This document shows, in pieces, positions 35,701-43,242 of a stretch of DNA of 64,000 bases (positions within the stretch are counted from its first letter, which is position 1; each line of letters opens with the position of its first letter). The notes beneath the pieces are model-generated. The model searched no databases and had not been told where the DNA came from. It worked only from the letters and a program-made list of their open reading frames with translations. This DNA is from Chryseolinea lacunae. GTDB taxonomy: Bacteria; Bacteroidota; Bacteroidia; Cytophagales; Cyclobacteriaceae. The stretch covers positions 508,996 through 572,995 of the forward strand of contig NZ_JAERRB010000002.1 of NCBI RefSeq assembly GCF_016735595.1. The letters are read 5' to 3'. Both the position numbers and the translations under genes were made by a program.

Positions 35701-35896
35701 GATGATCTTAAGCAAATCTCCCCTGTGGGCGCCGCTGGGAAGTGTGCTGGCATTGGGACTTGTCTTCTCGATGGTGATGACATTGTTTGTAGTGCCCGTG
35801 CTCTACTTCTGGTTTATAAAACCTCAGGCTGTTCAGCAGGAAATCAGTCAGCCCGATGCAGATGAACACATTCAGTACAAGCCCGAAGTCATTTGA
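32765..35896 (+). CDS. RND efflux permease (HAE1-like)
   Basis: A 1043-residue inner-membrane proton-driven drug exporter. The start MKKRRINIIEASM is chosen over one 11 codons upstream. It has the RND layout: TM1, large periplasmic loop, TM2-TM7, second loop, TM8-TM12. The proton-relay aspartates are present in TM4 (GMVVDDAIVIVDNYIEKL), as in AcrB. Other signatures are the N-terminal NSEFGDVVAQMITVSA, FIGIISLMGIVVRNGIILVDYADEL in TM11 and RRMRPIFLTSSAAAIGVVPMI. It works with the adaptor before it and the TolC-like channel after it. Confidence 0.94.
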   Translation: MKKRRINIIEASMKYSQLSLVIAGLLVVVGIVALITMPRSEDPRITVRQGIVFALYPGADELQVEKQVTDKIEQFLFSFEEIKKAKTRSETKEGQVVIIAELNDNVKDPKKFWSTLQHGLNSTLRPTLPPGVQGPIVNSEFGDVVAQMITVSAPGRSYAEMENYLDKLEDGIKTIPEVSKINRYGGQRQQIYIVVDDEKMQQYGFDFASLSSVLQAQNVTNYTGDITLSASNVPIFANSRYKDEAAIGNQIILSTPEGKVVRLKDVARIERRYEELNSYIKVGSDKVMMLTVQMQPGNNIVYLGDDLKEKIDEIKKTLPADVSIKTIVDQPEVVRERVSHFMVEFGIAIAAVIVVVMLLLPFRIASISAIAAPVSIAVTFAILNLVGIEIHQVSLAALIVVLGMVVDDAIVIVDNYIEKLDEGVASWTAAWQSATQLMVPVFTATAAIIFAFMPLAFVLRGLPKEFIVSLPIAVSIALFASFLVALLLTPYMCYIFLKKGLKHHVTDRPVKRNVLDYLQEGFNKAVEFCFRWPKLTMFSGLFSVFLAMAIGGNVQEELFPMAERNQFNLELWMQNGTDVTETARAVEKVEAAIKGDPRIVTTASFVGTSSPRFHATYAPETPRENFAQIFINTTSEQATVDLIEEYLPKFKNFLPNGYVRVRQLSNKETPAPVEIRVVGDNLKDQKKVAAQVAAIVEKAKGTSWIRTDYQDDYFGVRAVVKEDAASRLGVSHAAITQTLGGGIKGNIVSTLWEDDKSIDIVLRLDGKNRDSLNKIQNIYVTSQYNTKVPLKDVVELQPAWHTGVIAHRNGLRTLTVRSEAQAGVTATTIVNEVKPLIAALALPEGVSINYGGEVESSAETSPDMGKSLLISLMLIFLTLLFQFKSVGKVLIVLAAFPLSLLGAMLGLFLTGNPMGFTAFIGIISLMGIVVRNGIILVDYADELIREHGYTLKAAAMASAKRRMRPIFLTSSAAAIGVVPMILSKSPLWAPLGSVLALGLVFSMVMTLFVVPVLYFWFIKPQAVQQEISQPDADEHIQYKPEVI

Positions 35897-35991
35897 TCTT
35901 CGCCTGCACGGAGTGTATTCTTCAGCCTGTGGACACTGGGTGGAAACAGCATAAGTCTTTAGTGAAATAAAAATATCATAAACAATAGCAA

Positions 35992-37281
35992 ATGAAGTGG
36001 ACAGTCAAAGGGATTCTTTCCGGAGCCCTCATTATCGTATCGCTACTCATGTCTTCGCTCGCGGTAGCGCAGCGAAGCATAACCCTGGAGGAAGTAAGGC
36101 AACTTGCTATTCATCAGAATAACAATGTAAAAGCCGCAGAGCAGAATATTCAGGTGGCCGAAGCTCAAAAACATCAGGCCGATGCCAGTGGGAAATTTAC
36201 ACTTGATGGTGCCGTTACCGGTTTCTACTTCGGTAAACCACTCAATACAATATTGCCCGAATACGGCGTGAGTCCTGCCCTTAATTTTAATCAGCCTATC
36301 TATTCAGGTGGGAAAAATCAATTGGGACGGAAGGTAGCCGCCCTCACGGTAAATATTCAAACAGAACGCAAGGCCCTGACCACATCCGACGTATTATATA
36401 ATACGGAAGTCACGTATTGGCAAGTGGTATCGGCAAAAGAACAAATCAAGCTCGCCGAACAAAGCCATAGACAACTAACCGCGTTGGTTACAGACATCAA
36501 CAACCAATACACAGCGGGGCTGACGTATAAGAATGATCTGCTGCGTGCCCGCGTGCAGCAAAATCAGAATGAGCTAAACCTGCGCCAAGCCAACGATGCG
36601 CTTACGGTGGCCATGCTGAACCTGGCACAACTTACCGGTCTTGGCGATAGCATTGAGTTTGTTGTCTCGGATAGCATCAATGGAACCTTTGATTCGCTTC
36701 AGACTTCCGATCTGACCGTGCGTGCACAAAGCCTCCGGTCGGAGATACGTATCCAGGAAAAGACGCTCGAATCGGCCAGACTTCAGGAGCGGATTTACAA
36801 GGGCGACCTCTTGCCCAGTGTGTCACTTGGCATAAGCGGCGTTAGCGCATTTGGTAAGCAAGGGATAAATCCTGAAAACAGCAGCAATTCAATGGCAAGT
36901 TATTACGGGTTGGTCACCGTCAACGTGCCCATCTTCGCCTGGGGCAAACGAAGTGAAAAAGTGAAAGAACAACAATTTCGTATTCAATCGCAGGAACATT
37001 TGCTCAGGGAGAGCAGGGAAATCATTTCCGTTCAGGTACAGCAGTCTGTTTTGCAAGTCAATCAAAGTGCCCGCCGGGTTAAGCTGGCCGAACTTTCCTT
37101 ACTGCAGGCAGAAGAAAACTTGCGGCTAAGCAAAGACCGGCTACAAGCCGGAACTATCGTTGGCAAAGATGTTTTGGAAGCACAAACCATCTGGCAACAA
37201 GCTTATAGCAGTGTTATTGAATCCAAAGTAGGGTATAGGATTGCAGAAGCAAATCTGAAGCGAACACTAGGGGAGCACTAG
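35992..37281 (+). CDS. TolC family outer membrane efflux channel
   Basis: A 429-residue outer-membrane factor. A signal peptide (about 1-26, ending SSLAVAQR) precedes two repeats of long periplasmic helices with TolC signatures (LEEVRQLAIHQNNNVKAAEQNIQVAEAQ, LLRARVQQNQNELNLRQANDALTVAMLNLAQLTG, ISVQVQQSVLQVNQSARRVKLAELSLLQAEENLRLSKDRLQAG). It provides the exit duct for the RND pump encoded upstream, 95 bases away. The adaptor, permease and channel form a complete tripartite set in one direction. Confidence 0.93.
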   Translation: MKWTVKGILSGALIIVSLLMSSLAVAQRSITLEEVRQLAIHQNNNVKAAEQNIQVAEAQKHQADASGKFTLDGAVTGFYFGKPLNTILPEYGVSPALNFNQPIYSGGKNQLGRKVAALTVNIQTERKALTTSDVLYNTEVTYWQVVSAKEQIKLAEQSHRQLTALVTDINNQYTAGLTYKNDLLRARVQQNQNELNLRQANDALTVAMLNLAQLTGLGDSIEFVVSDSINGTFDSLQTSDLTVRAQSLRSEIRIQEKTLESARLQERIYKGDLLPSVSLGISGVSAFGKQGINPENSSNSMASYYGLVTVNVPIFAWGKRSEKVKEQQFRIQSQEHLLRESREIISVQVQQSVLQVNQSARRVKLAELSLLQAEENLRLSKDRLQAGTIVGKDVLEAQTIWQQAYSSVIESKVGYRIAEANLKRTLGEH

Positions 37282-37313
37282 AGGTGTACACGGTAGCGCG
37301 AGAACTTCATGCT

Positions 37314-37898
37314 ATGCACGGAATAAAAAACATGGAAAAGGGTCACATCCTGAAAGTTTGCAGGCATCTGTTTGGCCGCCGGGGAGTCCACGGTGTAACC
37401 ATGGACGATGTTGCAAGGTATCTTGGTGTCTCAAAAAAAACACTTTATAAAATCTACGACAACAAGGATGCGATCGTTACGGATGTGGTGCGGGAGCTAG
37501 TAGAAGAAAGCCGATTGGAACTCAGGCAGCAATCGACATCCGATTTGACGTTGACCAATCGGCTTTCTACTTTTTATGAGTTCATCGTTAATCAAGCCCT
37601 TCCGTTTGGCGTTGCGCTCATCTACGATATTCGGAAATATCATCCCGCGGCCTATCAACTGGTCAGAGAACATAAACAGGAAATGATCTTGTTCTTAAAT
37701 GATCTGTTGATCGAAGGCCAGCATGCCAGGAAATTCAGAACCGACATCCAGACCATGCTCCTGGCCGAATGGATGTTCAACTTACTGGAATTTGGTATCC
37801 TGGAGGCAAACCGCGACATCATGCCCGTTAAATTCAACCAAAGTCAATTCTTCGACATATTGCTCAACGGGTTGAAGGTGAACAGGAATTTAAATTGA
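37314..37898 (+). CDS. TetR/AcrR family regulator of the RND operon
   Basis: A 194-residue repressor starting MHGIKNMEKG; a GTG ten codons upstream is an alternative start. The N-terminal helix-turn-helix (about residues 8-52) reads ILKVCRHLFGRRGVHGVTMDDVARYLGVSKKTLYKIYDNKDAIV. The C-terminal domain has a helical ligand-binding pattern. It is the last gene of the efflux operon, 32 bases after the channel gene, and is convergent with the permease at 37922. Repression of the operon and relief by a pump substrate is the usual arrangement and is inferred. Confidence 0.92.
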   Translation: MHGIKNMEKGHILKVCRHLFGRRGVHGVTMDDVARYLGVSKKTLYKIYDNKDAIVTDVVRELVEESRLELRQQSTSDLTLTNRLSTFYEFIVNQALPFGVALIYDIRKYHPAAYQLVREHKQEMILFLNDLLIEGQHARKFRTDIQTMLLAEWMFNLLEFGILEANRDIMPVKFNQSQFFDILLNGLKVNRNLN

Positions 37899-37921
37899 TG
37901 CGCGTGACATGTGAAATGTTT

Positions 37922-40504
37922 TTATTCCGCGCGAAGTATCTCGTTGGGTTTTGTAAGGGCGACACGAACAGACTGGTAGGCAACCGTTGCGAATGCCAGC
38001 AAAATAGAGATGGATCCCGCGATGACAAATGGAGACATCGATAGGGGAGCGTGATAGGCAAATGTGCCCAGCCATTGGGCTGCAAAGTAATACGCTAAGG
38101 GGCCGGCCACCAGGGTTGCGATAAGCACCAGGGTTAAATGGTTCATCGATGAGGAATAGAACAACGATGACGAAGATGCTCCAAGCACTTTCCGTATGGA
38201 GTATTCTTTGCTTTTCATCTCTACTGTGAAAGAGGATAGTCCAAACAAGCCGAGGCAGGCAATGATGATGCCGAGCCCTGCAAACACTTTGAACAAGGTT
38301 TCTGTAACCTCTTCAGTGCGATACAAGGATGCAAAATCATCGTCGATGAAGCTGTAGGCGAATGTGTCTTCTGTATTGAATTGTTTCCAGGTTTTTTCGA
38401 TGGTGGCAATATTTTGTTGCATGTCGCCCTCGACACGTACCATGATGTTGTTGTAGAAGAATTCGTTGTTTCGTCGCTGAATCAGAATAGGGGCCACCTT
38501 CTCGTGAATGGATTTGAAATGAAAGTCCTGCACAACGCCCACTACCGTTGCACCACTTTTGTTTATGCCCCGAATCGGTAAGCCAATCGGATCATCGACA
38601 GCAAACAACCTGGCCGCTTCTTCATTGACAAGCAACGCGGCCGTGTCGAGCTTTCCGTCGGGGTTGAAATTGCGCCCTTTCACAAGCGATATCTTCATGG
38701 TCTCCAAAAAGTCAGGATCAACGGCAATCGAATGAACGAGCACCGGACCACTCGAGGTGCGTCCCGGCCAGTCTACGCCTCCTGCTCCGAAGACTTGGGT
38801 CAGGTCTTGATCGGCAGCGCAAATTGATTTGATGCCGGCATGTGTAAGAAGTTCGGTTTTGAACAATGCATATTTTTTGGACCCATTGTGAATGCGGATA
38901 ATGTTCTCCCGCTGATAGCCAAGATTTTTGTTCCGGATATAGTGGAGCTGTGAATAGACCACGAGCGTTCCGGACACGATCATGATGGAGAATGTGAACT
39001 GAAGAACCACCAGGGACTTCGACAAATATCCGCCACCCATATTCACTGACGGAATACCTTTTATCAAGGAAGAGGCTTTAACCGACGAGAGCACAAAGGC
39101 AGGATATAGCCCCGACAATATGCCGGACAAGACCATCGCTCCAAAAGAAATCAGCAACGGCACACCAAAGCTTTGAAAGTCAAACGTAATGTGTTTTTGA
39201 GTAAGCGTATTGAATGGCCCAAGCGCCAACGTCGCGAGGGTCAAGGCAATGCCCATGGCGATGGTTGCAGCGATCATAGACTCGCCAAGCAGTTGCATGA
39301 CCAACTGAATCCGGACGGCGCCAATTGTTTTTCTCACCCCGATCTCTTTTGCCCGCCTGATGCCCCGCACGGTGGCCAGGTTGGTAAAGTTGATGCAGGC
39401 GATCGACAGAATGAAGACCGCCAGCACGGTAAAAATGATCGCATACTGTTTGTTTCCCTTTCCTGAAGGCTCCATGGAATAGCTAATTTCATCGAGGTGT
39501 ATAGAAGTGAGCGGTTGAAAACGAAGTGTGCCTTTGAACCCGGCCGTGCGTGGATCGGCACTGAGACGATTGACCATGAGCGCTTGCAAACTGCTTTGCA
39601 CGTCCGGAACATTTCGGGTGTCTTTAAACTTTACATAATGATACGATCCGAAGTTGCCCCATATGGCCATCTCGGGAGTGTAGGGCATAAAGGCCGTTAC
39701 AAAATCAAAATGGATATGCGAGGTGTTGGCGACATTCTCGATGACCGCCGATACACGACGGCCATCTTTCAGGACTTTACCAACAACGTCGTGATATTGC
39801 CCGAAGAGTTTTATGGCCAGGTCTTTTGTGATCACTATTGAGGCCGGGTTTGACGGCTCCAGCGCGGTGGCAAGATTTCCCGCTAAACACTGGAAAGAAA
39901 AAATATTAAAGAATGCCTGATCCGCAGCAATCCCCTCTGCAGACACTTCGCTTTTCTCGAAAGCCAGCGATTGCGACATGCCAAAGAGTGAAGCCCTGGT
40001 AATGTATTCGATCTGGGGGTAGTCGTGTTTGATGGCATCGGACAGTGCATTGGGGCTAAAGGATGTGTATAGAACTTCGCCGCCCATATCGATCTTGCTA
40101 ACGATCCTGAAGATCTTTTCGGAGTCTTGGTACGATCTGTCGTAGCGATACTCATCAAATACATAGATCATCATCAGCAACACGGTTGCCAGCCCCAGGG
40201 CCAACCCGCTGATGTTGATGAAGGAATATCCCGCGTGCTTTTTTATTCCTCTAAAGAAAAACCGGAAAAAGTGAGAAGCGATTGGCGCATTGAACGATGG
40301 CATGCTGTTTCGGGCGAGGATGCCAAGCCTGACAAAATCCAGTGCATGAAGGATGGCTTTGCGTCGCGCAGGTGCTGGCCCAAACCGTTGGCGATCGATG
40401 TTAAACTGTTCAATCAGGTCGCCTTCGATCATCTCAAACAAATCCGCAGGACAAATCCAGCGAAGCATGACCACGATCCATTTGGGCAAGTGTGGGTTTT
40501 CCAT
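37922..40504 (-). CDS. ABC-type FtsX/MacB-like permease with permease prefix domain
   Basis: An 860-residue inner-membrane protein. Residues about 1-75 form a soluble prefix (PKWIVVMLRWICPADLFEMIEGDLIEQFNIDRQ), typical of Bacteroidota permeases coupled to PadR regulators. Two MacB-PCD/FtsX units follow, each with a large extracytoplasmic loop. RRAKEIGVRKTIGAVRIQLVMQLLGES (about 385-411) is one cytoplasmic FtsX motif and SKEYSIRKVLGASSSSLFYSS (about 760-780) is the second. The length fits the 8-TM class. No ATPase gene is adjacent, so it must borrow an ABC ATPase or act without one. Its ATG is six bases after the PadR stop. Confidence 0.9.
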   Translation of the reverse strand: MENPHLPKWIVVMLRWICPADLFEMIEGDLIEQFNIDRQRFGPAPARRKAILHALDFVRLGILARNSMPSFNAPIASHFFRFFFRGIKKHAGYSFINISGLALGLATVLLMMIYVFDEYRYDRSYQDSEKIFRIVSKIDMGGEVLYTSFSPNALSDAIKHDYPQIEYITRASLFGMSQSLAFEKSEVSAEGIAADQAFFNIFSFQCLAGNLATALEPSNPASIVITKDLAIKLFGQYHDVVGKVLKDGRRVSAVIENVANTSHIHFDFVTAFMPYTPEMAIWGNFGSYHYVKFKDTRNVPDVQSSLQALMVNRLSADPRTAGFKGTLRFQPLTSIHLDEISYSMEPSGKGNKQYAIIFTVLAVFILSIACINFTNLATVRGIRRAKEIGVRKTIGAVRIQLVMQLLGESMIAATIAMGIALTLATLALGPFNTLTQKHITFDFQSFGVPLLISFGAMVLSGILSGLYPAFVLSSVKASSLIKGIPSVNMGGGYLSKSLVVLQFTFSIMIVSGTLVVYSQLHYIRNKNLGYQRENIIRIHNGSKKYALFKTELLTHAGIKSICAADQDLTQVFGAGGVDWPGRTSSGPVLVHSIAVDPDFLETMKISLVKGRNFNPDGKLDTAALLVNEEAARLFAVDDPIGLPIRGINKSGATVVGVVQDFHFKSIHEKVAPILIQRRNNEFFYNNIMVRVEGDMQQNIATIEKTWKQFNTEDTFAYSFIDDDFASLYRTEEVTETLFKVFAGLGIIIACLGLFGLSSFTVEMKSKEYSIRKVLGASSSSLFYSSSMNHLTLVLIATLVAGPLAYYFAAQWLGTFAYHAPLSMSPFVIAGSISILLAFATVAYQSVRVALTKPNEILRAE

Positions 40505-40510
40505 GAGCTA

Positions 40511-40831
40511 TTATTTCAATTGAGGAATTAAGTTCCATAAATGCTGACGATCTTCCTTCATCGCCTTCAGCACGGCAAGCCCTGCCGCCGTGATGGTGAA
40601 AAATCGTTTTCGTCTGCCGCCCCGCTCGGTGGTAGCACCTCCCACACGCGACTTGATGTAGCCTTTGTCTTCAAGTCTGTAGAGCGTTACGTGAACACCC
40701 CCAAGATTAACCTGCCGGTGAACCTGCTCTTCAATCTCCTTAACAATAGCGTTTCCATACGCCTCCTTGTCCAGGATGGCGACCAACGTCAAGACCAGTT
40801 CTTCAAATTCCCCGAGATATTCTTTCGGCAT
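40511..40831 (-). CDS. PadR family transcriptional regulator
   Basis: A 106-residue winged-helix regulator. Family motifs are LGEFEELVLTLVAILDKEAYGNAIVKEIEE (helices 1-2), VNLGGVHVTLYRLEDKGYIKSRVG (recognition helix and wing), and RGGRRKRFFTITAAGLAVLKAMKED. It is the short PadR form without a long C-terminal dimerisation region. It immediately precedes the permease gene and very probably represses this two-gene operon. A small inverted repeat lies just upstream of its ATG. Confidence 0.93.
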   Translation of the reverse strand: MPKEYLGEFEELVLTLVAILDKEAYGNAIVKEIEEQVHRQVNLGGVHVTLYRLEDKGYIKSRVGGATTERGGRRKRFFTITAAGLAVLKAMKEDRQHLWNLIPQLK

Positions 40832-41258
40832 TTCTATGTGATTTGTCTAACAAATATAATTGTATCCGGGACTATTCCAAACACGGGTTGAAAAACAAGC
40901 GTCCAAACTGTCTAAGCATAGCGGCCAGTGAAGATCCTGGTTTGCATGCAGGAACGGTTTGGCTAGTCGCGGTTTCGAATCGACTGCTGTCAATGTTGTT
41001 CGCATGTAAACCGAAACTAAACCATCCGTTTTCTTTTTATATCTCTTTGGGTAAAAAGGATTTAATAGTGTTTTTTCATGCAGGTAGAAATTGATTTTAT
41101 GCGTTAAATTTCTCTGGTTGCTCCAGAGCTATTCTCAATGCCTTCGACGGAGAAGTCCGGCAATCCACACTTTCGCCAGAAAGTTCCGCTGGAAATAATG
41201 CAGATTGTCAGTTTGATTTATTTGGAATTTCTCTAACTTACTTTTTTACGGTTTGTGG
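40832..41258. other. intergenic region between divergent PadR and sensor kinase genes
   Basis: About 430 bases without a supported gene. It holds the PadR-side inverted repeat at 40841-40855 and must carry promoters for both directions. No clear TAnnTTTG element was found close to either start. Confidence 0.5.
40841..40855. promoter_or_regulatory. possible PadR operator (6-bp inverted repeat)
   Basis: ATTTGT-CTA-ACAAAT lies 10-24 bases upstream of the PadR ATG. It is short and could be chance; its place fits autoregulation. It differs from the ATGT-N8-ACAT form known for several PadR proteins. Confidence 0.3.
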
Positions 41259-43184
41259 ATGAAATACTACCTCGCCATCCTTGCTTTGTTAGCTTTATCG
41301 GTTGGTTATTCGCAAGAAAATCTTAGGAATGTTGATAGTCTAAAGGCGGAGGTTGCATCCTTACCCATGGACACTAACCGCGTGCTTCGCTTGTGCGACG
41401 TTTCGCATAGTTATCATGCTGTTGACGTTGACTCGTCGTTGCATTATGCTGAGAAGGCGCTTGAACTGTCGAAGCAGCTGCGGTATAAGAATGGAATGGC
41501 GTGGTCGAACCTTTTAATCGGCCAGACCTATTCCAGGCGAAACCTGGTGGCACAAGCCATTTCCTGCTATCAAAGAAGCATCGACATCGCCGACTCTGTC
41601 AACAATAAAACCGTCATGTGCCGGGCCTTGGGAAATATCGGCTGGTGCATGTTTGACCTGGAGGACTATTACCGCGCCATTGACTATTTCAAAAGAGCAC
41701 TCAGTTTTCAGGAAGCCTTAGGCAAGCAAGATCCATATTTTGTCACGCTTAAGATAAACATCGGGCAAACGTATCTCGCCAATAGACAATTTGGCGAAGC
41801 AGAGAAATATCTGAACACGGTGTTTGCCTATGATCGTTTGGAAATTCCAAATTACGGGTATCTACTCAATATGCTGAGCGCGCTGCGCATTGAACAACGT
41901 CAGTATGCCATTGCCGATTCTATACTAAACACGGTATGGAAGCTGATCAGTCCACTTCCCGACAAGATCGATAAAGCCGATAACCGATACTATTTTGCGA
42001 AACTGAAATTAGCACAGGGCGATGCCCAAAGCGCTTTTGTCTATGCTGAGGAGGCTCATCATTATTATGTGCAAATAGGTTCGAAGGCCGACATGGAGCG
42101 AATTTATGCATTGCTTTCGGTTATTGAGTCGGAACGCGGAAGAACGAAGCAAGCGCTAAGCTACCTGCTTAAAAGCAATGAACTTCGCGATTCTGTTCAC
42201 AGTAGTCGGGCGAAGTACAGCGAATATCTATTCAACAGTCGAGAGCAAAATCGAAAGGCTCTCCTGCAAGAAAAGGATAAAGAACTGCTGCAAGCTGAAA
42301 AGAAAAATCAGCAACTTCTGGGCATCGGTTTGTTGTCCATTTCTATCGGCATCATTGCGTGCTTGTTATTTTTTGTGTGGCAACGGCAACAAACGTATAA
42401 AAAGGTTTTGGCGTTGAACGAAAAACTTTCTGTGCTAAATGATGAACTGGTAAAAAAGGAGGCCGCCATTGCCCATCAGAATTACTTGCTGCGTGAAACA
42501 AACGATTCTAAAGACAAACTCTTCTCCATTATTGGTCACGACCTGAGGAGCCCGATCAATTCGTTAATGGGACTTATGGATCTATTATCGAACCACTATG
42601 ACCTATTGACGCCTGACGAACGTCACAAGTATCTGGGTGATCTGAATAGATCGTTGAAAAACCTAAATAACCTCACAGGAAATCTTTTGGAATGGAGTTT
42701 CTCACAAACCAATGCCCTGAATTTTATTCCGGAAATCTTTGATGTTGGACTGGCGCTCAAGGAAAGCGAAGAATTGTTTAGTGACGTGGCGCATGTCAAA
42801 AAAATAGTAATCGTTAATGAGGTGAAGACAGAGTTATTGGTTTGGGCTCATCCTCATTCTATCAGGACGATCATTCGCAATTTGCTTTCCAACGCCATTA
42901 AGTTTACCCGGGAAGGTGGACAGGTCACACTGAACGCAGAGTTTGTAGATGGTTTTGTTAGAGTAGGGGTGATCGACAATGGTGTCGGCATTCGAGAAGG
43001 AATCATGAATAGGCTCTTTGAAATCGGCGACAAACGTTCCACACCGGGAACAGCCAACGAAAAAGGGAGTGGGCTAGGACTGTTGCTTTGCAAGGAATTT
43101 GTGGAGAAAAATGGCGGAACCATTGAGGTGCGCACTGCCGTAGGGAAGGGCTCTGCATTTTATTTTACTGTACCGATGCCTTAG
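41259..43184 (+). CDS. TPR-domain sensor histidine kinase
   Basis: A 641-residue sensor kinase starting MKYYLAILALLAL; a TTG two codons upstream is less likely. A signal peptide (about 1-19) precedes TPR repeats at about 40-330 (NLVAQAISCYQRSIDIA, EDYYRAIDYFKRALSFQ). A transmembrane helix follows (LLGIGLLSISIGIIACLLFF), then a coiled coil, HisKA (His about 427, FSIIGHDLRSPINSLMG) and HATPase (NLLSNAIKFTREGG, DNGVGI, GSGLGLLLCKEFVEKNGG). It is a close structural parallel of the kinase at 17862-19790. No response regulator is adjacent; the partner is likely elsewhere. Confidence 0.9.
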   Translation: MKYYLAILALLALSVGYSQENLRNVDSLKAEVASLPMDTNRVLRLCDVSHSYHAVDVDSSLHYAEKALELSKQLRYKNGMAWSNLLIGQTYSRRNLVAQAISCYQRSIDIADSVNNKTVMCRALGNIGWCMFDLEDYYRAIDYFKRALSFQEALGKQDPYFVTLKINIGQTYLANRQFGEAEKYLNTVFAYDRLEIPNYGYLLNMLSALRIEQRQYAIADSILNTVWKLISPLPDKIDKADNRYYFAKLKLAQGDAQSAFVYAEEAHHYYVQIGSKADMERIYALLSVIESERGRTKQALSYLLKSNELRDSVHSSRAKYSEYLFNSREQNRKALLQEKDKELLQAEKKNQQLLGIGLLSISIGIIACLLFFVWQRQQTYKKVLALNEKLSVLNDELVKKEAAIAHQNYLLRETNDSKDKLFSIIGHDLRSPINSLMGLMDLLSNHYDLLTPDERHKYLGDLNRSLKNLNNLTGNLLEWSFSQTNALNFIPEIFDVGLALKESEELFSDVAHVKKIVIVNEVKTELLVWAHPHSIRTIIRNLLSNAIKFTREGGQVTLNAEFVDGFVRVGVIDNGVGIREGIMNRLFEIGDKRSTPGTANEKGSGLGLLLCKEFVEKNGGTIEVRTAVGKGSAFYFTVPMP

Positions 43185-43242
43185 CCGGTCAACGGTGCCG
43201 CCAGGAAGGTGTCGAATCGACTAAAGCATCCTGCCATCGCGC

